64,000 nt of DNA from Lactarius indigo (Eukaryota; Basidiomycota; Agaricomycetes; Russulales; Russulaceae). Below are positions 11,339-22,870 of the stretch, piece by piece (positions within the stretch are counted from its first letter, which is position 1; the number at the start of each line of letters is the position of its first letter). The stretch spans positions 2,480,001 to 2,544,000 of the forward strand of contig JAFKAC010000005.1 in the NCBI GenBank assembly GCA_025766275.1. Direction: 5' to 3'. The position numbers were made by a program, and so were the translations under genes. The notes beneath the pieces were generated by a model. That model did not search any database. It was not told the DNA's origin and saw only the letters and a program-made list of their open reading frames with translations.

Positions 11339-13229
11339 ATGGAACAACAATCACCTACACTGCGGCTGTTGACGTCTGGCCTGAATACATTGGCTATGTG
11401 TGTCCCTGTTTCTCTTTCGGAGGTCGTGTATTGATTAGAGAGGCGTCACTTGTTCGTGCCGGCGAAATATAGGGCTCGTTACACCCTCACAGGTGAGTGC
11501 ATCCCTCTTTCGAGCCGTCGAAATTGACAATGTTGAGACATGACCATTCTAGCTACCTGTACGTTCTCCTCCGAAATCTGGTGTCCCGCCGTAACCTAAT
11601 TTCTCCTAGACGTCATCTGCTTCTATGATTGGATCATATCGTTCGTTGAATCTTGACGCTTTAGTTGAGACCCGGTTGACATCGGTATTTAGGCTGGACC
11701 AGGAAGTCGCCCTCGTAAGCACATAATTTGGTTTTCATGTGCCAAGGAGTGGTTGGTTGACTGTCGTGATCGTTGACTTGCAGATATACCCTGCTTCATG
11801 GAATGTTGTGAAAGGCGCATATATATTTTGCCGCTATTACCCACTGGCAGTCGCACCGTTCCACTTGTGGGGTCTTGTCGGTAACCACGAGCAACGCTTC
11901 TGCAAGCCATACTATCACGCACTTTTCGCCTGCGCCGTACCTACAGTGCGCTTACTCATACTTCCCGTCTGATTTTTCCTCACGATTTGATTATAGATGT
12001 TGTCAGCACAATGTAAGTAAAATCAGGTCCACGCGATCTACAAGCTGTTATTCACACTCATGTCCCCAGTCATTCTCATGTTGCGTACATATGCGTTTTC
12101 CGGGAGGAAAACACGAATTCTGGTCGTTCTTTCAATCACCTACTTGGGTCTTATCGGTGTTATTATTTGGGTGATCAGCAAACATTTATCCCGTCTGTAC
12201 CAGAGACCTTGTTTCCAAGGAGTACTCCTCACCTTTAGATGCGATCACAGTGTTCCTCGGGTTCGTTATCACCAAACGCAGTGGCTGTTTTGCCATTTCG
12301 GATCAACTAACTTTCAACGCCGCACAAGCGACCAGTGCAGCGAAGGGGATCACCTCAGTACCGGTGCCCCTTGCCTATCACATAGGGGTGCGTCTTGGAC
12401 CTTGGCGTACTTGTCTGACTGCACTGACACGAGATTTCGCCCCACTTAGATGATTTCTGTACGGCGTTTCTTGTCGTTTACTGCCACATTGGCCAAACCA
12501 AACTTCTACTAGATACTTACGACCGTTTTCGATTGCCTCAACATGTTCATCGTGGTCTGGGTGAGTGGTGTGGCCGTTGAATTGTCCACATGAGTGATGA
12601 CTGTAGTAAATCGATATAGCACTGGATTCGGCATGGTTCTCTCGGCCCGCTAGGCCAGAGTTTTATCAAACAAGGTATGTCTTTTTAATTTACCCAATGA
12701 GTCATCGACGTGGTCCGTCATTATTGATTTGGTTCTGGTCACGTAGGGATATTGGTCTACGTCATTATGACAGCCTTGAACGCGCTGACAATAGGAACTT
12801 TTTTCAGGTGAGAAGCCAACGACAATCCAGACCGCGATCAATTGACTAAGTTTTGTTATAGCCCATATATGGTGCATTCAGCTATTGGTTCAAATTCTTC
12901 GCTCGCGTACATTCTACCATCCACTCTGGTGATATATTTCTCTCCCAGAGTGCGTTCGCTATGTTGACTATTGTCTGTTCCCTTTCTAGGCATGTCGGTT
13001 GTACGTATCACACTCTCTGCAAAGTCCCTCCTGATTCAAACAAATTTCTCTGTGATTCAGAGTGCTGATGCTGCGCCAGAAAGCATCTCCAACCGAGACA
13101 GAACTCCGTCTCGAACACTCGCACATGATCAACGAAGCCCTTGAAATGATTGCCGTAGAGTGGCACCCTGAAGAGATATCAGAGAACATTGTACTATCCA
13201 ACTCGACAGATACCGAAGCTCAGCCTTGA
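11339..13229 (+). CDS. DUF6533-type multi-pass membrane protein, copy 3 (multi-exon)
   Basis: Third + strand paralogue. The ATG at 11339 opens MEQQSPTLRLLTSGLNT. Recognisable exons include FYDWII (around 11622-11640), an LDQEVAL exon, AYIFCRYYPLAVAPFHLW (about 11815-11870), VILMLRTYAFSGRKTR (from about 12069) with LVVLSITYLGLIGVIIWVIS, then FVITKRSGCFAISDQ (about 12260-12310), and a VYVIMTALNALTIGTFF helix near 12755-12806. The tail exon has KASPTETELRLEHSHMINEA and stops at 13229. This copy is the closest match to the fragment at 17388-17704. The exact exon chain in the 12430-12700 part was not resolved. Confidence 0.72.
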
Positions 13230-13589
13230 TATGCCCAGGCCTGTCCCCTTCTGGGGTGTACCACAATAAGTACTGCCAGTATGTTTGTTTACTGGTGAAG
13301 CGTGCCTGCGTTGCGCCGAAGCTCGAGGTCGTCGTTCAAGACCATAAATTTGTCGACAATTGCCGTGTAAAGTACTTCGAAAGCCTCAACTTTCCCGATT
13401 AGCGTGGAAATTCCAGGTGGAGGCGCGAGAAACATGTGGAGCTAGGATCATCCAGACGTCATGACGAAATGTGGGTCGAAGTTATGAAAATGGAGGAAAT
13501 AATGGGATGAGAACAGGAAACGCGATCAAGGTGGAGACGGAGACGCAAACACAGAAGCAGACGGTGATCGTTAACCCACTGGCAGGAGT

Positions 13590-14130
13590 AGTAATATCTA
13601 GGAATTTCACCACCTTCAGAAAAACTTGAGAGTCCGCCAATATAGACAAGGACCCACGCGTGCAAACGTGCCGTAACAACAGAATCAAAATCCAGGTGCT
13701 GTCTGTCCTTTCAATCTTCACAAGCTTCTACTCCAGCGCCCAAGCTAGCGCCAAGAACTGTTTGTTTGACGCTCACATTGTCGCGCACGGCATCAGCCAA
13801 AAAAAAAGTGGATGATTTGTGTTACCAGATCAGACAAGGTTTACAGTGATGGTATTTGATTTGTGGTGCCGTACTTCATTTTGATATTTCTCGTCCCCTG
13901 CTAGGCTGTGACAATACCTTGGACAATACAAGTACCAATTGAACTTGCAGTAAGGTGAGGTTGCGGGCCAATAAAACTTGCACCGGTCAGCACTTCGATG
14001 GTTGGTGGCGACAAGAGGAGCTAGCCTTCTCTCAGATAGTACAGGTACCGGAGGTCGAGTGCCAGGGGTGAATACTGGCTGGCAGCAGGCGCCAGAGGCT
14101 TCGTAACTGCCGATCGCAAGAGCGGGCGGC
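13590..14130. repeat. Dispersed non-coding repeat R1
   Basis: Shares long stretches with 17705-18110 and 21190-22110: a block with 'ccagatcagacaaggttt', 'gatatttctcgtcccctgc', 'gccaataaaacttg', 'gcgacaagaggagctagcct' and 'cttcgtaactgccgatcgca'. No open frame is conserved between copies. Ends were judged by eye, and no terminal inverted repeat or target duplication was found, so its class is unknown. Confidence 0.6.
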
Positions 14131-14687
14131 GGCGGCCCTGGATGCTGCAGCATTCAGAGAAGTTGGCGGTGCGATAAAAAAAACAGTTTGTGTATCCCCG
14201 ATCATGTCTCGGCTGCCAGCATACGATTATATGCAGATTTACTGGGAAGAGTCGACGCTGTTGCAACGCTGTTGCAACGTGTCTGCCTCCGTACACACAC
14301 CGATGAGGAATTTAACAATCGCAAGCATTCATACTCGTCCCTCAGTCTCAACACGACGACGTACTAGACAGCCTGAGGTGACTGTTCGCTTTATGAAGTA
14401 CCCCTCAAAAATTCTCATTCGAACGACTGGTCACGAGTCTAGCGAGGACGATATGGAAAGCGCTTGTCCGCCTTGGGGGCAGCGTTGGCTATAGTGTTGC
14501 GAGTCTTGTAGGCTTTGGGGGTGAATTTAATTTTTCCCTCTCGTACGAGATCGCGCGGTCACATGGATGAGCCAACAGTGAACAGGATGTACTTTACAGT
14601 AATCGCTGATGCCGGAAACAAATCGACACTACGTAGACATCTATGTATAATAATTTATAATTTACCTGGCAATGCCCCAACAGAATA
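14131..14687. other. Intergenic, no gene recognised
   Basis: Contains an 11-bp tandem repeat 'gctgttgcaac' near 14259-14280 and short unsupported frames. It is the 3' flank of the Crinkler-like kinase gene. Confidence 0.4.
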
Positions 14688-17313
14688 TTAGAAGACTTCA
14701 CCCATTGGTCGAGATGTTCGTGATCCGTTCAGCTCTCCTCGCTCCGAGTCAGTCACCGCGAGCTTGGGCTTCTTCGCATTGGGAGGCTTCATACTTTCTT
14801 CGTCAACTTCTACCTTGTCTTGTCGAGGTCGCGACTCTTTCCAAAAGCAGTCTTTACGTACGTCAACCATGTCGGACAACCATGCGGCAGGCCACTTGTC
14901 CCGTTCTAGTAGCGACGGTCTCTTCTGGGGATCCTTCACCATCAATTGCCCAGCAAACCTCGACAGCCACTTGTCTCCTTCCCCAACCTTGATATGATGC
15001 AGAAGAACACGTCCGCACGACCACCTGTCGGCTTTGATGGGGCTATGCATCGGCGTCAGTCCGTCTTCCTCTCCCAATTCAGGCGCTGTCCAACCCTTGG
15101 TGCCGCGATATTCATCGATCTCCGTGTTTTCGTCCTGAACTTGGATGGCTACATCGAAGTCGATTATTTGCAAGCAAAAAGCACTGTCGCAGACAAGGTT
15201 GTCGGGCTTGATGTCGCGGTGCGCAATCTTGTGCTCGTGAAGATATGCGAGCCCCTTGACGAGACCCCAGCCGAGCTGGACGCGAACGTGAACACCACCA
15301 CTGTTCATGAGTCGTTGGTTGCGGATAGATTGCTGCTTCGGTAGGATGAGCCAACCACCGGTGATTGAAGGGATAGTGTCGATCAATGAGATAATGTGCG
15401 GAGACTGCGACCGTATCGTACGGAGGTGCTGGAGAAAGTACAGCTCGTTTGATCCCTTGCGCAGGCGCTTTGCAATTAATTCGGTTTTATTCGGATCGCT
15501 CCGTCGATACACCGTGCGAAGATGAGGTGGTAACTGCAAGACATTGCTCAGTGGAATGCCACGGATGGAAAAATGGTTCGTCGTACCTTGTCCATAAGTT
15601 CCCAAGTGCCGCGATCTGTCTCTATGACATCTGCCACGACACCATATCCGTGAGCTTCGAGTTGTTCAGCGGCGCCACCGCCACCGCCCCTATAATTACT
15701 AGGTCCAGCTTGGTTTTCCCCATGATGGCTTCTACGATCCTTGGTTTCACCGGTGAACGTCGGCAGCTTACCGTCCTTGTCAAGATTTCTGAGATCTACC
15801 ATGAGTTCGCTGATACTTTTCGTTGTGTCTTCGTCCTCAGGCTCAGCTTCCAGAGCGGAGATAAGATTGTACAACTCCAGTGCAAATCGAATGCGGCTGC
15901 TTTTCTTACAGAGGTCGAACTGTTGAGTCGTGCGATAAACCTATGGCGATTCAACGCGGACTTTTAAAATATAGAGCCTGAGCGTTCATACCGTCCGGGT
16001 ATTCTTTCCTTGATATACGATGAAGCGCTCTGCAACTCCGGTAGGGCCGATATAGATGGCCACAAATACGAAGCTCTTGTCCTTGTAAACATCCAGGGTG
16101 TTTGCGAGTCGCACGATGCTCGCCCCTTGAAGTAATAAGCGATAAAAATCGACCGCGGGTCTATTCGGTTGATAGGAATTGACTTTCACGGCCAACCGTG
16201 GAAGACCAGATTTCGATATAAGAAAATCACTCTTGGGTCTATAGATGTAATTTACTTTCTCGCTCCCGACTTGGATGATGAATGAAAACGGCCACGGATC
16301 TTGGCCACTGTAAGAGTGGACGTTAGTAATTAACTCAAAAGCATAATCATAAACGCGCTGACTCACAATTTAGCAGTGATTCTCTCTGCCCCGTCACTTT
16401 TGATGTTTGATGGAAGGAATTTAATGTGGTGCGCGATTGCATAAAAAAAGAACCAGTTCGCGTCACATTCCTTGAACGGTCTTCTGTTTGCTTCCGTGAG
16501 GGAGTCCCACGACGTCGCATCAACGGACACAATATGGATGAAGTGCATGACTTTGTGTCGGTTGGCAGAGTGTGTCGTCTCTCCACCACCGAAGTAACTC
16601 TTCCAAGTCGAAGTACCAACAATCAGATTAGCGTTTGCGAGGGCCTAATTTCACCGTCAGAGGTCAAAAAACTTGATAAAATACAAAAATGACCCGCCTC
16701 ATCAGTCACCTCCCGCTTTTGACCCAGCGCCTTTTTGTATGCACTGACAAATCTGGGAAGTTTCTGTGGCGCACTCTTCATGCAATTCAAAGTGAGATCC
16801 CCTGCTGTGAATCCCCCTTTATACTCCGCCAGAATAAAGCAGTCTTCATATCTCTGGGCCAGCTCGGAAGTGAGGCAGTTTCCACCGGAAAGTGAGCGAT
16901 CTTCCATCAACGTAGTGGCTGTGGCCCGTATGAGAATGCAGTGGCAGTAGAAGTAGATGATGTACCAGGTAATTTTACAAGCAGGACCTGATTGTCTGAG
17001 AGCCCAAGGTTGGTCACCTGCTCATCGGCGCTCAGCTCCTCAATGGTATCCTCATCATTGACGTCGATCTTGCTCAATATATCCGCCAAGCTTGTTTTGA
17101 TATTAACTCTGTCGATAATCAGTTCGCCCTTCGTCTTCCATACGGTAAGCTTTGGGGCAGGAACACGTTGGGGTCGGATTGCCACTTCTCCTTGACTTTC
17201 TCCTTCAATACGTCGATATACTCATCTACGGAGGTCAGAACCGAAAAAAGCCTTCCAACCGAGGTCTGGAACGTGTGATCGACAAGGAGGAACCAGATCC
17301 TCTTCATCGTCAT
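14688..17313 (-). CDS. Crinkler-type protein: ubiquitin-like header, REase-like region, protein kinase (one frameshift in header)
   Basis: Intracellular effector-type protein. My splicing gives six exons with introns 16919-16965, 16645-16709, 16308-16366, 15941-15991 and 15534-15586; the exons total 2351 nt, one base short of 784 codons. Exon 1 starts MTMKRIWFLLVDH and ends VLLVKLPG, like the Crinkler ubiquitin-fold header and its HVLVxxP end. A single base is missing near 17165, between DPNV and PAPKLTVWK. Residues about 300-340 (DFLIS..GLPRLAVKVNS) resemble the restriction-endonuclease-like core of Crinkler kinases, but the expected Glu of the ExK motif is not evident. The last exon is a kinase: AK (about 524), HRDIKPDN (about 607), IDFD in place of DFG, TAPELGEE. 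No glycine-rich loop is visible. A basic KKPKL patch lies near the C terminus. The frameshift may be real or a sequencing error. Substrate unknown. Confidence 0.85.
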
Positions 17314-17387
17314 GATGGTCGGTGGACAACAAATGCGGCGGGAACGCCCCCCGGTCATGGAACCACGGCCCGGCCCCCCCCTTGGTA

Positions 17388-17704
17388 AAGTCAGGTCCAC
17401 ACGACTTACAAGTCATTCACACTCGTGCCTGTTATGTACTCAGTCGTTCTGATGTTGCGTACATACGCGTTTTCCGGGAGAAAAACACGAATTCTGGTCG
17501 TTCTTTCAATCACCTACTTGGGTCTTATCGGTGTTATTATTTGGGTGATTAGCAAACATTTATCTTGTCTGTACCAAAGACCTTGTTTTCAAGGAGTACT
17601 CCTGATCTTTAGATGCGATCACAGTGTCCCTCGTGTTCGTTATCACCAAGCGCAGCGGCTGTTTCGCCATTTCGGATCAACTAACTTTCAATGCCGCACA
17701 AGCG
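17388..17704 (+). pseudogene. Fragment of a DUF6533 membrane-protein gene
   Basis: About 317 bp closely match 12017-12330 of DUF6533 copy 3, including the 3' part of an intron and the exon VLMLRTYAFSGRKTRILV through GVIIWVISKHLS and the following GCFAISDQLTF segment. Neither the family signature exon nor the conserved tail is present. The fragment begins about 75 bp beyond the start codon of the divergent Crinkler-kinase gene and runs straight into repeat R2, so it is a transposed or recombined relic and not a functional gene. Confidence 0.85.
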
Positions 17705-18110
17705 AGTCGTCCCCTGCCAGGCTGTGACAATGATATCGGTTTGCGTCTGGTACATAATAGTACCAATCGAGCTTGCAGTAAGGTGAGGTCGCGGGCCAAT
17801 AAAACTTGCACATGGTCAGCACTTTAATTGTTGGTGGCGACGAGAGGAGCTAGCCTTCTATCAGATGGTACAGGTACCAGAGGTCGAGTGCCAGGAGTGA
17901 AAACTGGCCAACAGCATGCGTCAGGGGCTTCGTAACTGCCGATCGCAAGAGCGAACCCAAGTTGAACGGAAGGGTGGATACACTGCGCCTGCACTAGATA
18001 ATAAATGTCGATGGGAGTACTAATAAGTGAGGTTTGCCCTGTTGTGTTCCGAACCTTCACGTGTGGTTCGGCGCCAATACTCGCTGCGCAATGGTTTGTT
18101 ACAACCTTAC
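17705..18110. repeat. Dispersed non-coding repeat R2
   Basis: Second copy of the R1/R3 repeat, fused directly to the DUF6533 fragment on its left. It shares 'cccctgccaggctgtgacaa', 'gccaataaaacttg', 'gcgacgagaggagctagcct' and 'aactgccgatcgcaagagcg' with R1, and 'cgtgtggttcggcg' plus 'caatggttt' with R3. Confidence 0.6.
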
Positions 18111-18712
18111 AGAGTATCGGAGTGTCAGCGAAAGCTTGTATGATAGGAACGTAGGCCGAGCATCAGAACGACCCAGAACGACTCAGAAATAACAAATCGA
18201 GTCTCGGCGGTTACCGAGATAATAACTACGAGGGCCGGCGCGAGGACTTGCGTGAGTTTGCACAACGTCCACACGAATCACAAAATAACTCATTTCAGCA
18301 GGATATGATCGCATTATTCATAGGGACAGAATCGATTGTGAGCCTTCTGTCAGTAAGATTTACTTTTTATAAAGTATAGCGTATATAGTACTATTACTTC
18401 TATCGTAGTGCTCATGAAACGATTTGTTGTTTCCTCAACCATTTCTGCAACTTTTACATATGCAACACCTCCACAATTACGGCTCCACGACATCTCTCTC
18501 GTACCTTCGTGACCCTGGGGTAGAAAATTCCCGGCTTATCAGGAAGTTGGGGCTTGCGAAGTCCTGTCCACGGTGACCGCTGACACGCTTATGGTCTTGC
18601 ACGACGGTCGACAGTCCCAGGCTACACCACCACACGAGTGTGAACTTATTGACCGTTACTCTTGGCTCGTGTGCTCGTTGTAATACATCTTAGGGAGGCA
18701 GGCCCGGGAGCA
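18111..18712. other. Intergenic, no gene recognised
   Basis: A/T-richer spacer without supported coding sequence. It is the 3' flank of DUF6533 copy 5 on the minus strand. Confidence 0.4.
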
Positions 18713-20602
18713 TCAGGACTGAGCTTCAGCATCCGTCGAGATGGATAGTGTGAAGCCCTGCAATATTTCTTCAGTACGCCGCTCTACGGTGATCATCTCA
18801 AGGGCGTCGTCGACCATGTGTGAGTGTTCGAGACGGAGTTTCGTCTCGGTCGGAGACGCTTTCCGGCGAAGCATCAACACTCTTTAAAAAAAAAAATACA
18901 GAAAATTTGAACCAACGAGGACTTTGCAGAGGGGCGTGAGACGTACAATCGACATGCCTGGAAAGAGAACCGACAATAATCAACAAAGCGAACGGGACGG
19001 GTGAGAGAGAAAATCGATCACCAGAGTGGAGGGTAGAATGAACGAAAACGTAGCGGTAGCACCAAGACCATGCCGCACCAGGTATGAACTACGGTAGGAC
19101 CTAGTTAGTTGACCGTAGTCCGGATAGTCGTTAACGACTTCTTACCTGAGAAAGGCCCCAATTGTCAACGCGTTCAAGGCAGTCATGATGACATAGACCA
19201 GTATCCCTGCGCGACCAGAGCCAGATAAATAACGACACTCCACGCCGACGCAAATAAAGACTGGCCTTGTTTCAGAAAACTCTTGCCCAGCGGGCCAAGG
19301 GTACCACGCCCTCGAACCCAGTGCTATATCCAATTTACTACGATCATCATCCACGTGAACAAGGCAACGGTCTTAAGACCCACCCAAAGCACGATGAACA
19401 TATTGAGGCAATCGAAAAGGGTCGCGAGCATCTAGCAGAAGGTTGGTTCAGCCAAGATGATAGCAAACTATAAGTGACACCGTACAGAGATCATCTGAGC
19501 AATAAGGACTCTCATGTCAGTATAATCAGACAAGCGCGCCAACGTCCAAGACGCACTCCCATATGATAGGCCACGGGCACTGGTATTGTACTGATCCCAT
19601 GTGCTGCATTGGCCAGTATTTCACCGATGGTCTGTACATCCGAAACGGCGAAACAGCCGCCGCGGATGGCGAGCAAAGACAAGAGGGACACTGCGATTGC
19701 ATCAAAGAGTCAGGAGTACTCCTTCATAAACAAGGTCTTCGACACAGACGGGTTATTTCTTTGCTCAGCACCCAAATAATAACGCCGACAAGACCCAAGT
19801 AGGTGATTGAAAGGACGACGAGAATCAGTTTTTTCCTCCCAGAAAACGCGTATGTACGCAACATCAGAATGACTGAGGACACGGTGGGCGCGGGTGTGAT
19901 TAACAACTTGTAAATCACGCGGACCTAGACACGCTTACATTGTGCCGATAATATCTATAATTAACTGATTAGGAAATATTTGATGAAAAGTATGAGTGGG
20001 CGCACTGTAGGCATGGGACAGGCAAAAAGTGCGTGATAGTATGCCTCGCAAACGTGTTGCTCGTGGTCACCAATGACACCCCATAAGTGGAACGGTGCGA
20101 CGGCCATTGGGTAATATCGGCAAAATAGATATGCGCCTTTCACGACATTCCACGGAGCAGGGTATATCTGCAAATCAACAATTACAGTGATCAATCGATC
20201 ACCGCTCGGCGTAAAGAAGGCGGAGGGAGGTATATACTTACAAGTGCGACTTCCTGGTCCAGCCTAAACGCCAAAGTCAACCGAGTCTCAACTGAAGCGT
20301 CAAGATTCAACGAACGATGTGATCCAATCATAGAAGCAGACGAAGTCTAGGAGACTAATCATCAAGATGCACCAGTGGAATGCGAGGGGAACGTACAGGC
20401 AGCTAGAAAATGGTCTTGATTGGTCAACCTTGACGGCACAAGTAAAGTAACTTGCTCACCCACGAAGGAATAGCGCGTCCTAGATGCCGCCAGTAACGGC
20501 TCTCTATCAATGAACGACAACCGAAAAGGAAAGAAAGACGCACATAAACACCGAATTCATGCCGGACACCAACAGCTGCAGCGTAAGCGATTGTTGTCCC
20601 AT
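18713..20602 (-). CDS. DUF6533-type multi-pass membrane protein, copy 5 (multi-exon)
   Basis: Only full-length family member on the minus strand. The chosen ATG at 20602 opens MGQQSLTLQLLVSGMNS; its changes relative to copies 2 and 3 are mostly third-position. Later exons give APWNVVKGAYLFCRYYPMAV (about 20160-20090), VILMLRTYAFSGRKKLILV (about 19870-19815) and VGVIIWVLSKE, then AIAVSLLSLLAIRGGCFAVSD near 19690-19640 and a helix ILVYVIMTALNALTIGAFL at about 19205-19150. The last exon gives KASPTETKLRLEHSHMVDDA and stops at 18713. Coding exons look open. The gene is more diverged than copies 1-3, suggesting an older split plus inversion. Confidence 0.72.
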
Positions 20603-20724
20603 AGTATAGAGGACAGCACCGACGTTGCCAAGTGGAATAACAGATCGATATGTCCGAGCCTACTAGCAGGAACACTATGAGAGAAGTGTCGACAAAGGGT
20701 CGGGCCGGCGATATAACCCCTCAA

Positions 20725-20820
20725 GCTTTAAGCCCCAGGCTTCAAGCTTAAAGCTTCAAGGGGGTGCCAAGGACGTCAATCGGGACGGGGGTTATCGACC
20801 GGGGTTATCAAGAGAGAGGA
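20725..20820 (-). promoter_or_regulatory. Conserved 5' block of DUF6533 copy 5
   Basis: Read on the minus strand: a ctctctctt tract, 'gataaccccgg', 'cccgattgacgtcc', then several 'aagctt'-containing words in a row (20727-20757: 'caagctttaagc', 'caagcttaaagcttcaag'). This is the same order as in the + strand copies, with local expansion of the AAGCTT word. Confidence 0.4.
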
Positions 20821-21189
20821 GAAACAGTCGGTGGGAAAGCGGTAATAGAAAAACGTACGTACCGTACGAGAACTAAAAGGGTTGCCAGGGCGTTACATAT
20901 TTCAAGGTTTTCCGAGCTAGAGAATGCTGTCATTCCCCGTCGGCGCGCAATCCAGAACCGTGAGCCCTTTCTACTATGGGCACAGCACCCTTAAACGGAA
21001 ATCATTCTTGTAATTAAAATCAATACTTATCAAACAATACAACTGGCTTGGAACTTGCGGCAATTTGTGAACGTCCACACACTATCCCACATCTTCCGGT
21101 ACCACTGGCGTGAGTGAAGAGAGGAAGTAGAATAGTATATTTAGTCGAGGATATAACGAAAGAGACAGCAGGGACAGATGATCACTAAT

Positions 21190-22110
21190 ATCCGGGAATT
21201 TCACCACCTTTGGGTTAAGAGTCCACCAACATAAATATAAGTAAACAAGGACCCACGGCTTTCGATTCTGTCAAGCGTACCGTAAAGTAACAACTCTAGC
21301 GCTTGCTCTAGCGCCTTCGCGCTGACATCCCAGTTTGGCCCCTTTTTACCCGCCCACAGTGAGCGTCAAGGTCCCGGTCTTGCTTGCGGAGCCACATCGG
21401 GAATTACCTACGGTCGCAGGTCATACACATCCTACTTTTTACTGATCTTACTACGGAAGCAGCGAAGGATTCTCTGGATGAAGGTCGCCTGACGGATTAA
21501 ATTCGTGTTCAAATTCAAAATCCGGATTCTCACCACGTACGGCGTCACATGTCATGGTCTATCCTAACTAAAAACTTCGCCCTCGATCAAGCTCGGGGTC
21601 TGTTTCACGCACGGCTGGACCAGACAAGGTTTGCAGTAAATTCGTGATGGTATTCAATTGTGGAGCCGCACTTCCATTTTGCCCAAACCAATGCATTTCG
21701 TTTTGATATTTCTCTTCGTCCTCTGCCAGATTGTCACAATACGTTCAAATCACTCGTAAAGGTATCCTCCGGGCATCTTCCGCGAGATGAGTAGCGAGTA
21801 GTGTCAATCGCGCTCGTAGTACTGTATGGTAAGGCCACGGCCTACTGTAATAAAACTTGTACTGGGTAAGCGCCTCGGCTGTTGACATGAGTGACTAGCC
21901 TTCCATTGGATACAGGTACCACGGACGGAGGTCGAGTGCCAGGGGTGAAAACTGGCTGGATAAGGATAGCGTGGAGGGTTGCCCGGGCCCTGGGTTGCAT
22001 TCCGTGCGCTCACCGTAACGTGTGGCTCGGCGTGGGAAAGCGGGGGGGGTGTCCGGTGTCCTTGCGATACTCGGAGCGCTGACTGCTCAATGGTTTAGTA
22101 TCGGAGTACC
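21190..22110. repeat. Dispersed non-coding repeat R3 (longest copy)
   Basis: Matches 13590-14130 over most of its length, with extra sequence around 21310-21600, and matches 17705-18110 at its right part. Shared words include 'aaggacccacg', 'cagacaaggtt', 'tgatatttct', 'ataaaacttg' and 'gaggtcgagtgccaggggtg'. No conserved open frame. It ends shortly before YAE1. Confidence 0.55.
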
Positions 22111-22276
22111 ACGGGTTTGGGTGTCTGTAGCCTGCGACCACACCAGTGAGACCTTGCGCCTTTGAGCAGGAAGTTCCAGAGAGGCAACAGCATGATAGCG
22201 TGGGTGTCTGAGTTTTAACTTATCTGGTCTGGCGTGTGGCATGCATATTTGCTTCGTGAACCTTTCGCAGTAAGCG

Positions 22277-22870
22277 ATGCAATCTTCTCAAGACGAGGAG
22301 TCTCCTTGGCTCCAGGACGACGACGCGCCATCACATCACGCCGAGGCAGAGTGGGCCGGCCTCTCCACGACCTTCACAACCGTAAGACAGATCAAATAAT
22401 AATAAAAAATTAATGACGGGGGTGCGTCATTCATCATCGCCATTTTTTTTTTTTTTGTACAGGCAGGCTACCGCGACGGCATATCCGCCGGCAAAGAAGC
22501 CGCGCTGCAAGAGGGCTTCGACGCAGGCTTCGCGCGCACCGGTGCGCCGCGCGGACGCGAGCTCGGCGTCCTCCGAGGGCTCGCAGCCGCCCTTCTCCTC
22601 CACCTGTCCCGCGCAGCCGAGCCCGAGCCTGCGTCCACGCAGACGCGAGTCCGGGAGATCGTGGACAAGCTCGCGGCGGTGCGCTTCCGGCCTGACGAGG
22701 AGGCTCCGGCGCCGCACGAGGCCCACGGCGACGCCCTGTGTGGTGCAGACGAGGTGCAGGGGCAGGGGCAGAGGCAGAGCCCACCTATCGACGACTTGTG
22801 CACGCTCCGCACACAGCTCGAATCGGTGCTGCTTGAGGCAGGGCTTAACGTGCCATTGGGCCTCGACTAG
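22277..22870 (+). CDS. YAE1: Yae1-type deca-GX3 protein, Fe-S cluster assembly adaptor
   Basis: Two exons (22277-22381 and 22463-22870) around an 81-nt GT-AG intron with a long T tract before its acceptor; the product is 170 residues. Exon 2 opens AGYRDGISAGKEAALQEGF and continues with GFARTGAPRGRELGVLRG, the regular Gly-x3-Gly (deca-GX3) pattern that defines the Yae1/Lto1 family. The wording GY.DGI..KE..LQEG matches Yae1 better than Lto1. In yeast, Yae1 and Lto1 form a cytosolic adaptor that guides the late CIA machinery to the ABC protein Rli1/ABCE1. The acidic N-terminal exon (DEESPWLQDDD) fits the family. It looks intact and single-copy, a housekeeping gene between the two variable regions. 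Confidence 0.9.

Noticed and set aside
15449..15967. 172-codon + strand frame
   Set aside because: It is antisense to the Crinkler-kinase exons, which have clear kinase motifs and splice sites.
16367..16400. Frameshift between the ITAK and SQRVYDYAF readings of the Crinkler-kinase
   Set aside because: A perfect intron (gtgagt donor, ctaac branch site, ttacag acceptor, 16308-16366) joins ITAK to FGQDPWPF in frame, so no break is needed.
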